Shown here piece after piece: positions 11,843-22,433 of a stretch of DNA of 62,960 nucleotides. Location: the NCBI GenBank assembly GCA_001579985.1, contig LRSR01013851.1, positions 1 through 62,960 of the forward strand, in the 5' to 3' direction. The notes under the pieces are model-generated. The model was not told the origin of the DNA. It ran no database searches and saw only the letters and a list, made by a program, of their open reading frames with translations. Numbering within the stretch: position 1 is the stretch's first letter; the number at the start of each line of letters is the position of its first letter. This stretch comes from Hypsibius dujardini. Lineage: Eukaryota > Tardigrada > Eutardigrada > Parachela > Hypsibiidae. The position numbers and the translations under genes are program-made.

Positions 11843-12053
11843 TTAGGGGTTCAGAGGGCGTGGTTTGGGCGTCCAGGGGTCTAATAAACTCCCTCAGCAA
11901 AACTTGAAGTTAGGGGTTCAGAGGGCGTGGTTTGGGCGTCCAGGGGTCTAATAAATTCCCCTCAGCAAAACTTGAAGTTAGGGGTTCAGAGGGCGTGGTT
12001 TGGGCGTCACATTCCGAGGTTGTCTCCAGATAAATTCCCCTCAGCAAAACTTG
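11843..12053 (+). repeat. Three tandem copies of a 68-bp unit upstream of GAR1
   Basis: Units begin at 11843, 11909 and 11977 and start TTAGGGGTTCAGAGGGCGTG. The last two starts are exactly 68 bases apart. The third copy is altered in its middle. The array lies about 350 bases before the GAR1 start codon, where it could influence transcription; that is inference. Confidence 0.85.
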
Positions 12054-12400
12054 ATTACGAAATTCCCGAGTTCTCCGAGTTCCCTGGTTGTTTACGAACA
12101 ACTAATCCCTTCCTATTCCGGAATCTCCGCCTTATTGATTTTTTCGTGGAGTTGAGGACTTATACTTGCAAACAGAGGGTAAGAAAAGATTTCGGTGCGG
12201 CGAGAAGATTTTTTTGAATATTTTCTCGGTTAAACCGGCTTTTTGTTGACTTTTCTTGCGAATTTCGGAATGATTTTCTGTTTGCTTTTGCGTGGAAAAT
12301 TTTCCTAGAATACAAGTATTTGTTATTTTATTTTTTGAAGTCAAAGGTTGTGGCTGCATGCATCTATTTTTTAGGAATTTTTTCCCCATTTTGTTTAGGA

Positions 12401-13948
12401 ATGTCATTTCGTGGTGGTGGAGGTCGCGGCGGTGGAGGCTTCCGCGGTGGCCGTGGCGGTGACAGAGGCGGCGGCCGTGGAGGCGGCGGATTTCGCGGAG
12501 GCCGAGGTGGTGGCGGGCGTGGAGGGTTCGGCGGTGGGGGAGGTTACGACGAGCCGCCGCAGTCAGTTATCGGTAAGTTGAGCGATTGGCTGTGTTGTAT
12601 TACGGTTGATTGATCGATTAGGTTGATTGATTGACGACCGAATTTAGCCAAGAGATCAATCAAGCGCTCACTGCAATGCAACACATCACGGTTTCGTGTC
12701 GTGCCAATCGATCAATCAAGCGCTCCCTGCAACTGCAACATTTCACGGCTTCGTGTCATGCTAATCAATCAATCAAGCGCTCATTGCAACTGCAACATTT
12801 CACGGCTTCGTGTCGTGCCAATCATTCAATCAAGCGCTCCCTGCAACTGGAACATTTCACGGCTTCGTGTCATGCTAATCAATCAATCAATCGGGTAAAT
12901 TTATGCAAATGGCAAACAAATTGGAAATGTTTTATGTTTTATTGAATGGTGATTAGATTTTTGTTGTTGTGGGCCACAAACATGGATAAGACATGAGTGT
13001 TGACGTTCTCTGACGCTTTTCCTTCTTTTGTCCCCTCACAACAGAGTTCGGAGTGTTGACACATCCCTGCGAGAACGACCTCGTGCTGAAATCGAATCTG
13101 GAGAAAGTGCCCTACTTCAATGCCCCCATCTACCTGGAGAATAAGGAGCCCATTGGCAAGGTCGATGAAATCTTCGGTCCCATTCGCGATTATGTGAGTT
13201 CGCTGTTGAATCTTGCTCGCTCGCTCGCTGCCTCAGGGCGGCTATAAATCTATTTTCGCAAACGAGTGTAAGAGTAGGAGATTAATTTAATTAAAATATA
13301 ATTTAATGTACAAATATAATCAAGAAAATATAATTATTATGTGATTATATAATCATTTAATTATAATAATTATTTAATTATTTAATTTTAATAATTAAAT
13401 AATTATTTTATAATTATATAACTAAATAAATAAATAAATGATTATAATACAATTAGATTATAATTTTGATTAAAGCTTCAATTATCCGGCTGCGTTCAAT
13501 TATTCAGAGGAAAGGAGCGTGTGGACTTTTTTGCCTTCAAAACAAGTGAAGAGATCTCGTTTGGGAAGATTTAATTTGTATTTGCAGGGCTTCATGAGCA
13601 GTCGATGAAGTTATAAATGAAGCTGAAGAACAGTGAAAAATGAGCATGGTTGTAACTGACGCATTTCCTTTCTTTCCCCCTTGCAGTCCGTATCCGTCAA
13701 GCTGGGTGAGAATATGAACCCAAATTCCTTCGCAAAAAACGCAAAGGTAAGCGTCTTTTTATCCTGTTTGTTCCTCTTCATATTGGATTTCTGTTCCCTT
13801 TGTTCCTTTTTTTGGAGCGATTTGTTTGCGTATTGTTGCAGTTCTTCATTGATCCCTACAAACTCCTTCCGCTCGAGCGTTTCCTCGCCAGTGCACCCCG
13901 GGGCGGCGGAAGAGGTGCAGCCAGAGGTGGGCGGGGCGGACCTCGAGG
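12401..13948 (+). CDS. GAR1: H/ACA snoRNP subunit GAR1 (3' end lost in gap)
   Basis: Exons 12401-12572, 13045-13193, 13687-13746 and 13842 into the N gap, all GT-AG and in phase. The protein is a nucleolar core component of H/ACA particles for rRNA pseudouridylation. It starts [13 protein letters not shown], a glycine-arginine-rich domain, followed by the Gar1 core: [55 protein letters not shown] and [16 protein letters not shown] second GAR domain begins ([13 protein letters not shown]) and is cut by the gap at 13949; the stop codon is in or after the gap. An acceptor-like TTTAG lies two bases before the ATG, so an upstream 5' UTR intron is likely. Confidence 0.95.
12658..12884 (+). repeat. 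Four tandem copies of a 57-bp unit in GAR1 intron 1
   Basis: Units start at 12658, 12714, 12771 and 12828 with AATCAAGCGCTC. The last three are spaced 57 bases, 19 codons, so a frame stays open through the array; it lies in an intron and I do not call it coding. The unit ends share the AATC motif seen in neighbouring introns. Confidence 0.9.
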
Positions 13949-14043
13949 NNNNNNNNNNNNNNNNNNNNNNNNNNNNNNNNNNNNNNNNNNNNNNNNNNNN
14001 NNNNNNNNNNNNNNNNNNNNNNNNNNNNNNNNNNNNNNNNNNN
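13949..14043. other. Assembly gap (95 N)
   Basis: A run of 95 N in the GC-rich second GAR-repeat exon of GAR1, a usual place for assembly failure. Confidence 1.
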
Positions 14044-14401
14044 GTTCCATTTATTTCGGCATTTGTTATTTCACGGCGTTCTCTGTTAACAATTTTTATT
14101 GTATTGTAAAGATATTTTGGAATAGCGAAAACCCTGGCGGAGTAAGTAGCGAGGTTTTTTTTTCCTCTCGTGGGATGGAAACGACTGTGGGAACATGTTT
14201 CGCTTTGCACGGTTGTGTGCGTGTTCTGGGTTGTTTTGTTGTTTACGTACTTTACTGGCCGGTAAAATGGAGAGAAACATTCTGTGCGCCTGCTGGTGTT
14301 TTTAACGAAGTCTGGGAAGGCTCTTTGAGGATAGTAGGGATGGTATTGGGAATTTGGATTTGTGAGTGAGTTCGAGGAACTGCCACGCATATTCCACAGA
14401 C

Positions 14402-14674
14402 TCAGACGGACGGACGGACGGACGGACGGACGGAGAGAAGATAGACATGCAGAGCGATAGACGGGCAGACGGACAGAAGCAGGCAGACAGACGAACAAGC
14501 GGACTAACAAGCAGGCTAAAAGGCAGAAAGACGTGAACACAGGCAAAGAGATAGACAGGGGCGAAGAGACCGGTAGGTAAACAGGCAGGCAGATAGATAG
14601 ACCGAGGGGCAGAGAGGCAGGCAGGCAAACAGGCAGGCAGATAGATAGACGGAAATCTAGGCCGACATACGGAC

Positions 14675-14721
<47 letters not shown>

Positions 14722-14727
14722 GACATA
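14402..14727. repeat. GGAC and CAGA tetranucleotide arrays downstream of GAR1
   Basis: A (GGAC)n run at 14406-14433 passes into imperfect CAGG/CAGA arrays up to 14727. No gene is seen between 14044 and 15258 apart from this. Confidence 0.85.
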
Positions 14728-15258
14728 AACAGGCAAACAAACTTCAGACATACAGACGAATCGTTGTTTACGATTTCCGCGGCGAGCTCGGGTCTGGGAA
14801 AGTCGACTATTCGCGGCAGTAAATTCCCAATTTTTCCAGCTAACCTTCGGCAATTGTCACGCGAATTTTGTTTTACCTTGAATGTTACTTAACAATAGTG
14901 CCTAGATTGAACGCACATCAGTCAGCCGTACCGCTTTCGTTACCTACATTTTTCGTTGTTAACAAAATCCTCGAGCGCTGCACCAACCGTTCCTCAGGCA
15001 ATGTGCACTTTTTTATCGTCTTTTTCATTGCTTTCCTTGCTCACTGCCCTCTGGCGCTTTCACAATCAGCGTTTTCAAACGGAGAACAAACCATCTTTTT
15101 CTTCAATTGTCTACCGGTACTCCACCTCAGGCGAACCTTTAACCGCAAGAGCCCTTCATATACTCGCAGACTTTCAGACTTTGAGACTATTGTCTCAACA
15201 AAAATATTCTACTCTTATTTCTTCATCAATAATTCCTCTGCCGCCCCAATCCAGCAAA

Positions 15259-16911
15259 ATGACCCTCCCCGAACCGGAAGTCATCCATGCCGGCGGAACC
15301 TTTGCCACGCAGACGCTGAATAATCTCGGCTGCCAGTACAACTACAATGACGAGTATGTTAAGGCGTTTGTCGAGTACGCGGGCAAAGCGAATGGTCGGA
15401 TCGCCGATTTGGGTTGCGGTTATGGCGCCTCGACCAAACGGATGCTGGACGCCGGGGCGGCACACGTCATCGCCAACGACCTCTCCAAGGAGCAGCTGGA
15501 CATCTTCTACAAGTCCTTGGATGAGAAGGACAGACGACGCGTGGAGCTGATTCCGGGGAATGCGCTGGAACTGGGCGATAAGATTCCGGCTAATTCATTG
15601 GTGGGTTGATTTATTGATTGACAAGCTGAACTGCAGTGAAAACTGATTTGGGACGATTTTCAAAGGGTGGCTCAGAATTTTCCCACTTTATTTCTTTTTT
15701 TTTTAAATAGAGCTATGATTATTACGATTTTCAAAATTAATTTTATCGGTCAGGATATGAATGCTTTTTTTAGCAGAATTTCAAAGTTGGGAATACATTG
15801 GAAGATTCCATTTTCGCTGATTTTAACTGTAAAAACTTCAGTTTTGGGAAATGGTAAAATTTAAATTTAAAATTTTTTAACATTATCCTCCTCAAAATTC
15901 AATTTGAAATCGACTGGCAACAGCAGAATCTTTTTTGGACGTTAGGGGGCGGAGCTACAGGTCATTGTCGAGCCCGACCAGAAACTTACGACTGATATTC
16001 CAGAAATGACGCATAGCTCCGCCCCTTGACACCCAAAAAAGACTCTGCTAGTGCCAAACGATTTAAAAATCCATTTTTGAGAAGTGTAAACTCGAAATTC
16101 GTTAAATTAAATTATTCTGCAAAAACGCAAGTTTTTTACGGTCAAAATCCGGCGAAAATGAAATCTTCCAGTGTTTTCCCAACTTTGAAATTCTGCCGAG
16201 AAAAGTTTTTATATCCCGACCAATGAAATCAATTTCGGAAATCATCGCAATTTAAACTTAATGTATTGAATACCAATTTACGGCTACGATTGCAATGGAA
16301 TAATTCTACCAAAAACCGGACTAGAAAATTTACTGCAATTTCTGTATGCAAAATAACAACGTGCAAAAGCAAGTTTGCTAATGATCTCTAAATTAAACCA
16401 AAGTAGAATGTTTAGGACGTACCATTGTATGAGATACTGAAAACAAAAAATTTAAGATTGCAGAGCGATTGCAATTTAAAATTTATAGATTAAATGAATT
16501 GCTTTAGCTTGGCGCTCTTAAAAGTTGACTCATATAAATTTAGGCGTGATAAACAAATGCTGGTTAAAAAGTAAAACGATCGGCGCTTCAGTTTAGATTT
16601 TTCAAGTTTTATTGAAATTGCGTGAAGCTAAATTATGTCAAAGCAGGGACTCTCCCAATTCAACAGGGACCTACGCAGTACGCCAAGAAGTTTCTTGGGA
16701 GAGTTTCTACATTTTTCGCGACACTAATTCGTTGGATCTTACTAATGACCGTGAAAAAACAATTGACACCAGGAGAAAAAAGTATTTTTTTTAATAGACA
16801 ATAAAAACTGTCTCACTTACAACTTAGAAGAAAGTAGCTGAATAATTGTTAACAATAATTGTTAAAATGTTAATAATTGTTAATTGTTAATAATAATTGT
16901 TGTTAATAATA

Positions 16912-16957
<46 letters not shown>

Positions 16958-17691
16958 TTTTGAAAAAAATAATTGTTGAGAAAAATAATAATGATATAAT
17001 GTAATATTAAATTTAATATGCAATAGCAATAATGTGTAATGTAATGTAATGTATTAAATGTAATATGTAATCATAATAATAATATATTAAATGTACTAGG
17101 TTGTTATAATGTAATAATAATCTTAATAATAATTGGGAATAATAGTTGTTACGTGTTAGCTAAATAATTGTAAAGAGAAGGTATAACCTAAATTAAAAAT
17201 GAATTTAGTTTCATATATATTTTTAATATGTTCTGACTTTCCTCCAGTTTTTTTGCTGACTAATTTGCTTGTTATTTTGCCATCTTTAGGCGGGGATTTT
17301 TGCAGCCAGCTGGTTGAATTTCCTCCACCCGGAGGAGATTCAGCGCGTGATGAAGGTCTTTTACGACTTGATGCTGCCCGGAGGGAAACTGTGCATCCTG
17401 ACTGCCAGTTGCTACAGCGACTTGATGGAGAATGCACAGGACGTGGTGAGCGCTCGCAAGGCCGCCGGGGACACCTGGCCGGGGTTGTGGTCGAAGAAGC
17501 TCTACAGCGGACCGTTTGCCCATCACTTGCCCGAATTCATGCACTGCCTCGACCCGGATGTTCTCGAACGGGAGGCCAAAGCGGTCGGATTTAAGATCGA
17601 AAAGGCGGGCTACATTGACTTTGGATCGGTGTTTCAGGCCTTGAAGGTCGACGGTCGGGAGTGGGCCGGACTGTTGGCGGTCAAACCCTAA
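15259..17691 (+). CDS. Class I SAM-dependent methyltransferase
   Basis: Two exons, 15259-15600 and 17290-17691, joined in phase, 247 residues. Motif I is clear (IADLGCGYGAST, residues about 49-60), followed by an acidic motif II region (AHVIANDLS), the motif IV region (ANSLAGIFAASWLNFLHP) and the post-strand loop DLMLPGGKL of a Rossmann methyltransferase. The substrate is not known to me. The start follows AGCAAA; the frame is open about 100 codons further upstream with a hydrophobic start (from 14956), but that part is Ser-rich and UTR-like. The single intron of 1.69 kb holds a foldback element and an (AAT)n run. The gene was convergent with the minus-strand gene at 21.6-22.4 kb before the Harbinger insertion. 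Confidence 0.85.
15718..16248. mobile_element. Foldback (long inverted repeat) element in methyltransferase intron
   Basis: The left arm from about 15718 to 15965 and the right arm from about 16000 to 16248 are imperfect inverted copies. Matching blocks include GCAGAATTTCAAAGTTGGGA at 15773 and its reverse complement near 16180, and GGGGCGGAGCTA at 15948 against TAGCTCCGCCCC at 16013. No coding capacity. It shares ATCGACTGGCA and GGGGGCGGAG parts with the foldback at 32992. Confidence 0.85.
16903..16958. repeat. (AAT)n microsatellite
   Basis: Trinucleotide AAT run in the methyltransferase intron, surrounded by TAATTGTTAA-type AT-rich sequence. Confidence 0.95.
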
Positions 17692-18236
17692 ACATCAACG
17701 GATGGCGAAGCTGTTTTCTTTGCGACCTCTACCGACTAGGCTCTTCGCAATTGATATATCACCTTATGCAGATTGAAGTAGAAAAGTAGAATTAGACCGG
17801 TATAAATGCGAGTACTCACAACCAGTCCAAGTAGAAATGAGTATGAGAAGTCTTTATTTGTCTGACTGTATAAAGGCCCGTTTATAGTTTGTAAGAAATG
17901 CTCTCATGAGACGAAAAACCTCTCATCCAACGTACAATCTCACGACTATAAACGGCGCGTCCAATTTTGAGAATCTCACAAACTATAAACAGGGTCGTGA
18001 GATCGCGCGTGAGATCTCAAATGCGATCTCATGTGCGAACCTTTTCAAATCGCTCGGCGAGCGATTTTTCTTGTATCTCACGTTGGATTTTGTGCGCGAA
18101 AGTTTCATTTCCATTCAACGTTTGCCTGAAAAATCTTTCGTTTTGTCATCTTTCCGCAGATTTTGAAGTCACTCTTTCCCATAATATTTTTTGAGAAAAC
18201 ACATCTTCCCAGCTTTCAATTTTGTGTTCCTGCACG

Positions 18237-19542
18237 ATGGTTGGCAGACGTGGCGCGCCGAAGGAAAAGACGGAAGACGAAAAATTCACGGAATTTCTCA
18301 TCGATGAGGTGCGAACGCGACCACTTCTGTGGAACTCACGTCTCGAAGGCTTCAGCAAAGGTGGCCAACAGAGAGAAGATCTTTGGGACGAAATTCGAGT
18401 GAATTTGGAAGGCCAAGGAATAATCAGAAAACGTACGTTTCATGGCGCATTTTTGCTGTGCGGGTCAATCGATTCATTGATTGTAGGCATTTTCCGTCAT
18501 ATTTGCAGTTGAAGAGATCGAGAAAAAATGGAACTATTTGAAGCACGAATTTGGACGTCGATTGAAATTGATGAAGAGCCCCAGCGGGTCGGCAGCCGAG
18601 CGGAAGCGGTCCTGGTTGTGGTTTGAGCAGCTTCAATTCTTGCGCGACGAGATGGAACCGCGATGGTAACGATACGTCCATCTTGTGCGGTACCTTGATT
18701 GATCGATTTATGACACTGCGAGCTGATTTCCAACGATTGCCTATTCGATTAGTTACTAAACCTGATATGTATAATGAAATCTTCAGTATGTACTATCCAC
18801 TTAGTTTTCTTGGTTTTTTTTTCAGCACGGTAAGCAACCTGGACGAGGCGCAGGCCGAGAACGACGACGAGAGCGGAGGCGACCAAGCGACGGGTAACCC
18901 TGACAGTCCGACCACGAGCACCAGCAGTCCGTCTACACAGCTAATTACTGCTGCGCCAAAAAAAACTGGCGCGCAGCAGTATGCTAGCAATAGGAAGCGC
19001 AAGTTGGAGGGCGGTGAAGCTGCTGGAATGGACAATCTAATCGTCAAAGTCGCAGAAAGTTTGTGCCAGCCCAGGGAAAAGGTATCGGATGCTATAGATC
19101 GACATAAACAGGCAGACACAAACAAAGACAGACAGACATACAGACAAGCGTGCAAACAGACATACACGCAGACAGACAGACTGACAAACAGATTTTGAGA
19201 CAGACAGTGAGGCATATATACATTCAGACAAACAAGTTGGCAGACAAAATACTAATTCAGTGTCCCTAAACCGAGCACTAGACACGTGGCAGATACGTAG
19301 GTTGACAACCGCTCATGTGGTCCTGAATGGTCCTGTTGACTAAATCATGTTTTCATTTGCAGGCCAGCACCAACTCAGCTTTTGCCAATTACGTTTCATC
19401 AGCCCTGGATGACCTGAGCCTCCCTAAACGATTGGATGCCCGAGCCGAGATTATGGCCACCCTGAACCGCTTGCAGTCTGCAGACGTTACAATTACGACA
19501 GCTGAAGAATATGACAACCGCTTTGTGGATATGGAATCATAG
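18237..19542 (+). CDS. Harbinger MADF-domain DNA-binding protein
   Basis: Four exons, 18237-18432, 18509-18665, 18826-19081, 19363-19542, total 789 nt, 262 residues. Residues about 15-120 form a MADF domain (FTEFLIDEVRTRPLLWN, DLWDEIRVNLEG, IEKKWNYLKHEF). A long acidic and Ser/Thr-rich linker and a basic KRKRKLE-like patch follow. The C-terminus (FANYVSSALDDL, LDARAEIMATLNRL) resembles a BESS motif. In Harbinger elements this second protein binds transposon ends and brings the transposase into the nucleus; that role is from the family. Intron 3 contains a CAGA array. Confidence 0.9.
19100..19245. repeat. CAGA array in MADF-gene intron 3
   Basis: Imperfect CAGA/CATA array inside the transposon; same repeat type as the host DDX46 introns. 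Confidence 0.8.
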
Positions 19543-19657
19543 AATTTTTTCTGTAAAGTTTTGGGTTCGACAAAGCTTTGAGACAAAAATGGGACGGCCT
19601 GCGCCCCAACCAATAGCAGAATGTTCTCATTTTATTACAGCATCAGCTGTCGAAGTT

Positions 19658-21448
19658 CTAATATTTGCCATAAATCATGTCATCCTGAAACTTCAGAAAT
19701 CCTTCATGGGACAAAAAATAATCGGCGTAAGTCTCTCGAATTTCTGCCGCGCGCCCACTTCCGTGATTTCCGCTCCGACGTATCGCGGACATACCGGTGT
19801 CGCTGTGAATCATTTCACGGTAGTCACCGTCTCGGTCGTCCGTGTCCACAAATCCGGTGGGAACGTAGGTTGAGGAGTTCGATAGGCCAGTCTCTGTACG
19901 GAGGAAATTGTGAAGACACACACAGGCCATGACGATCTTGTCGACAGTGTCCGGGGAACACTCGATGGGGCGCCGAAAAATTCTCCACCTTGCCGCCAAA
20001 ATACCTGGAAAGCAGATTTAGTTTATTAAGTTGACTTGTGAAAACAGTCAGGCAGACGCACAAACTTACAGATAAATGCAGATAAACAGCCAGCCAGCTA
20101 GACAGGCAGACAGACAAACAAAAAGACAGACACAGACAGACAGACAGACAGACAGACAGGCAGACAGACAGACAGACAGACAGGCACAAGTACGATTTGC
20201 CCTACCGAATGCATTTTCTACGGGGCGCCGAGCCCGAGAAAGCCGATAGTTAAGAATTCGGTTCCGATGATTGCCGCTTAGATCTCTGCCTGGGAACGGC
20301 CGCATCAGATTTTCTTTCAGCGGGAATGCTTCGTCGGCAACAAAGACATGCGGAGACATAATATTTGTCCGTGGCAGAGGCGCAGGGCCAGGTATATTCA
20401 AATCACCAGCTTCTAGTTTCCGTCCAAACGTGGAGTTTGCAAAGATGCCGCCGTCGCTCTGCTTGCCGTTTGTGCCTGTACTAATAATCCGGAACAGATA
20501 ATTTGCGTCTACCACAGCGAGAAGAACCACGGAGAATGTTTCCTTGTAGTTTCGGAATGACGAGCCACTGTTATTTGGTGCCTGAAAAAAATAGTAATTT
20601 CATTGCAAATTATTTTTAAAATGTATTTCAATAACAGAGTCGAATCAATCAATCGTACGCATAAAAAATGCAAAATTTCATTCAAAAGTTTTCTAGCGTT
20701 CTATACCTTAATAACCACATGTTTCCCGTCGATCGCACCCAAACAATTCGGATAATTCCACTTCTTCCAAAAATCGGCGGAAATCTGTTCCCAGTCCGAT
20801 AGCGTTGGCGTAGCGAGATATTCTGGTTGAAGGACGCGATAAATCGCATCGCAGGTTTCGCGGAGGAGTAGGTGGACCGTAGTTTTTCCCATGAAGTACG
20901 AATGTGCTGCAGTGGTTTGATTCATGCCGCTTGATAAAATACTGCAAAATAAAAAATTTAATGAGGATTTCCGCTAAAGTCATAATTAAAATGCTGTCTA
21001 GATGTTTCAATCAATCAATCGATCAGCTGAATCACATTATCACATTAACAGAGGGAATCAAGCAATTTACAACCGCAGCAGCTAATCAATAAATCAAGCG
21101 GAGAACTTACCGCAATGTTAGCGCCAATCGTTCTTCTGCGGATATCGGCGCTCTGTGATTACGACGATGCATAATATACGGCCGAACCTTCCTTAGTAAA
21201 GTCTGAAATTGCTGATAAGTCACTCGGAAGTAGGCGAGATGAATTTCCTCGTCCATGGCTTGCATTCGACGCACTAATCGTTGAAATTCGCTGGCTTCGA
21301 GGCGAACATCGTTCAACGGGCGCATGTCATACTGACGTTTTAGGCGAGTACGAAAGCACATTCTCCTTCTTTTCAGCAGCAACAAGTACAGAAGCAACAA
21401 CAAACTTTTTTGGTGGGGCTCTTCAATTGACTGTATAGGGAGCGCCAT
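19658..21448 (-). CDS. PIF/Harbinger transposase (HARBI1-like nuclease)
   Basis: Exons 21111-21448, 20707-20941, 20206-20581, 19658-20004, total 1296 nt, 431 residues, all in phase. N-terminal helical region, then RYILSSGMNQTTAAHSYFMG, then the catalytic parts: NCLGAIDGKHV (first Asp), VLLAVVDANYLF (second Asp), FVADEAFPLKENLMRPFPG, and the Glu in RRPVENAFG followed by LAARWRIFRRPI. This is the DDE_Tnp_4 arrangement. The final VMACVCLHNFLR is also typical. No stop or frame break seen, so it may be active. The last exon is tail to tail with the MADF gene (116 bases apart). Confidence 0.95.
20045..20190. repeat. CAGA array in Harbinger transposase intron 3
   Basis: Imperfect CAGA array in the intron 20005-20205; it reads CTGT in the transposase transcript. 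Confidence 0.85.
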
Positions 21449-21646
21449 TTATTATTTCACAAGAGAAAAGAGCGGCAAAGTGAGATCTCAAGTCTTCGGT
21501 TTATAGTAATTACGCCAAACAACGCTGGAAATTCGCACGTGCAAGCTTTGTAGCCTCGATGAGATCGCGCGTTGTAAAACAAGCTTGTTTTCCAACATCT
21601 CATCTCACGTCTCATCCAATCGGCCTTACAAACTATAACAGCGCCT

Positions 21647-22385
21647 TAAGTCTGCTCACCCTTCGGGCACACTCGAAAATCAGTGGGAATTTAGGACCAT
21701 ACAGAAGTTCATAGCCAGTGTTTTCTGCGCACAACATGTGATGCATCAGGTGACCATATGGGCAAGAGATGCTGTCCACAGTTCCGCAACTACGGCGCCC
21801 AGCGAATGGTCCACCAGCGTCTGCCTCATGCGTGGGGTCATTGTCAGCTCGCGACTTTCGATCTACCAGTTTACGTACCAATTGAACCATCGAGTCTCCG
21901 CCCACCGTTTCGGCTGCAATGACAGTCAGGCTGAGCATCCACTGATCTATCCCCCTGAGGACCCAGTCCGAAAGTGAAACTCCTCTGCTGTCGAGCTGCC
22001 CGATGATGTAGTAGCCGATACCGCTTAGGGTCCATTCATGATCGTTCTTTGTGTTGAGAAAGTCGCACCGCAAGCACGACTCAAGGGCGTCCGCCAGAGC
22101 ATGGGCTTGCCTCACGGCTGCCGGTGTCTGGTGGCGTCCACCTACCGTCCCGCAGGACAAGGCTGCGCCGTTGACGAAGTTGAATGTGTTATCAGAGCAC
22201 TTAGCAGACACTACTACCTTTTTCTCGTCCGAATACTACCGAATTGTGGAAGAAGAGTGCGTATCCCATATCCCATTCATGCGCCTCCGGTTGCCACTGC
22301 ATGCCCAACACTCAGTCGGCGGGGAGAGCCCATTCTTGGTCATCACCGCGTAAGGGTAGGCATCCTCGTGCGAAAGAGGGTCCAT
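21647..22385 (-). CDS. Unrecognised cysteine-containing protein, 3' end hit by Harbinger
   Basis: A frame runs on minus from ATG at 22383-22385 (MDPLSHEDAYP) to the transposon edge, about 246 codons. An in-frame TAG at 22236-22238 splits it after codon 49, so it is either a nonsense allele, a pseudogene or has its true start downstream. The segments CWACSGN, CGTVGG and CLRCDF show paired cysteines. I do not recognise the family. With the transposon present it ends RVSRLKALL using seven transposon-derived or boundary codons. Joining the two flanks with one TAA copy gives RVSRLIQSDK and a stop at 17854-17856 overlapped by AATAAA, so the original end lay just left of the transposon. Confidence 0.55.
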
Positions 22386-22433
22386 CGGTAGTATACTGTA
22401 ACAAAGAGTACGAGTACGATCTGAATTTGGACT

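Larger units (their letters stand above)
17874..21646. mobile_element. Complete PIF/Harbinger DNA transposon, 3.77 kb
   Basis: Both ends carry an imperfect inverted repeat, AGGC...TTATAGTTTGTAAG (19 of 22 matching), flanked by a direct TAA at 17871-17873 and 21647-21649, the three-base target duplication of this superfamily. Inside are two convergent genes: a MADF-domain protein on plus and a DDE transposase on minus. Both frames are intact across four exons each. Subterminal sequences repeat GAGATC and CTCATC motifs on both sides (17900-18060, 21480-21610) and may bind the MADF/Myb-like partner. All marks are those of an autonomous, possibly young element. Confidence 0.93.

Noticed and set aside
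13856-14109. Open frames reading through the N gap
   Set aside because: Translation of N is meaningless; only the GAR1 frame before the gap is kept.
14956-15258. N-terminal extension of the methyltransferase
   Set aside because: In frame but Ser/Leu-rich and without family similarity; the ATG at 15259 gives a normal domain start.
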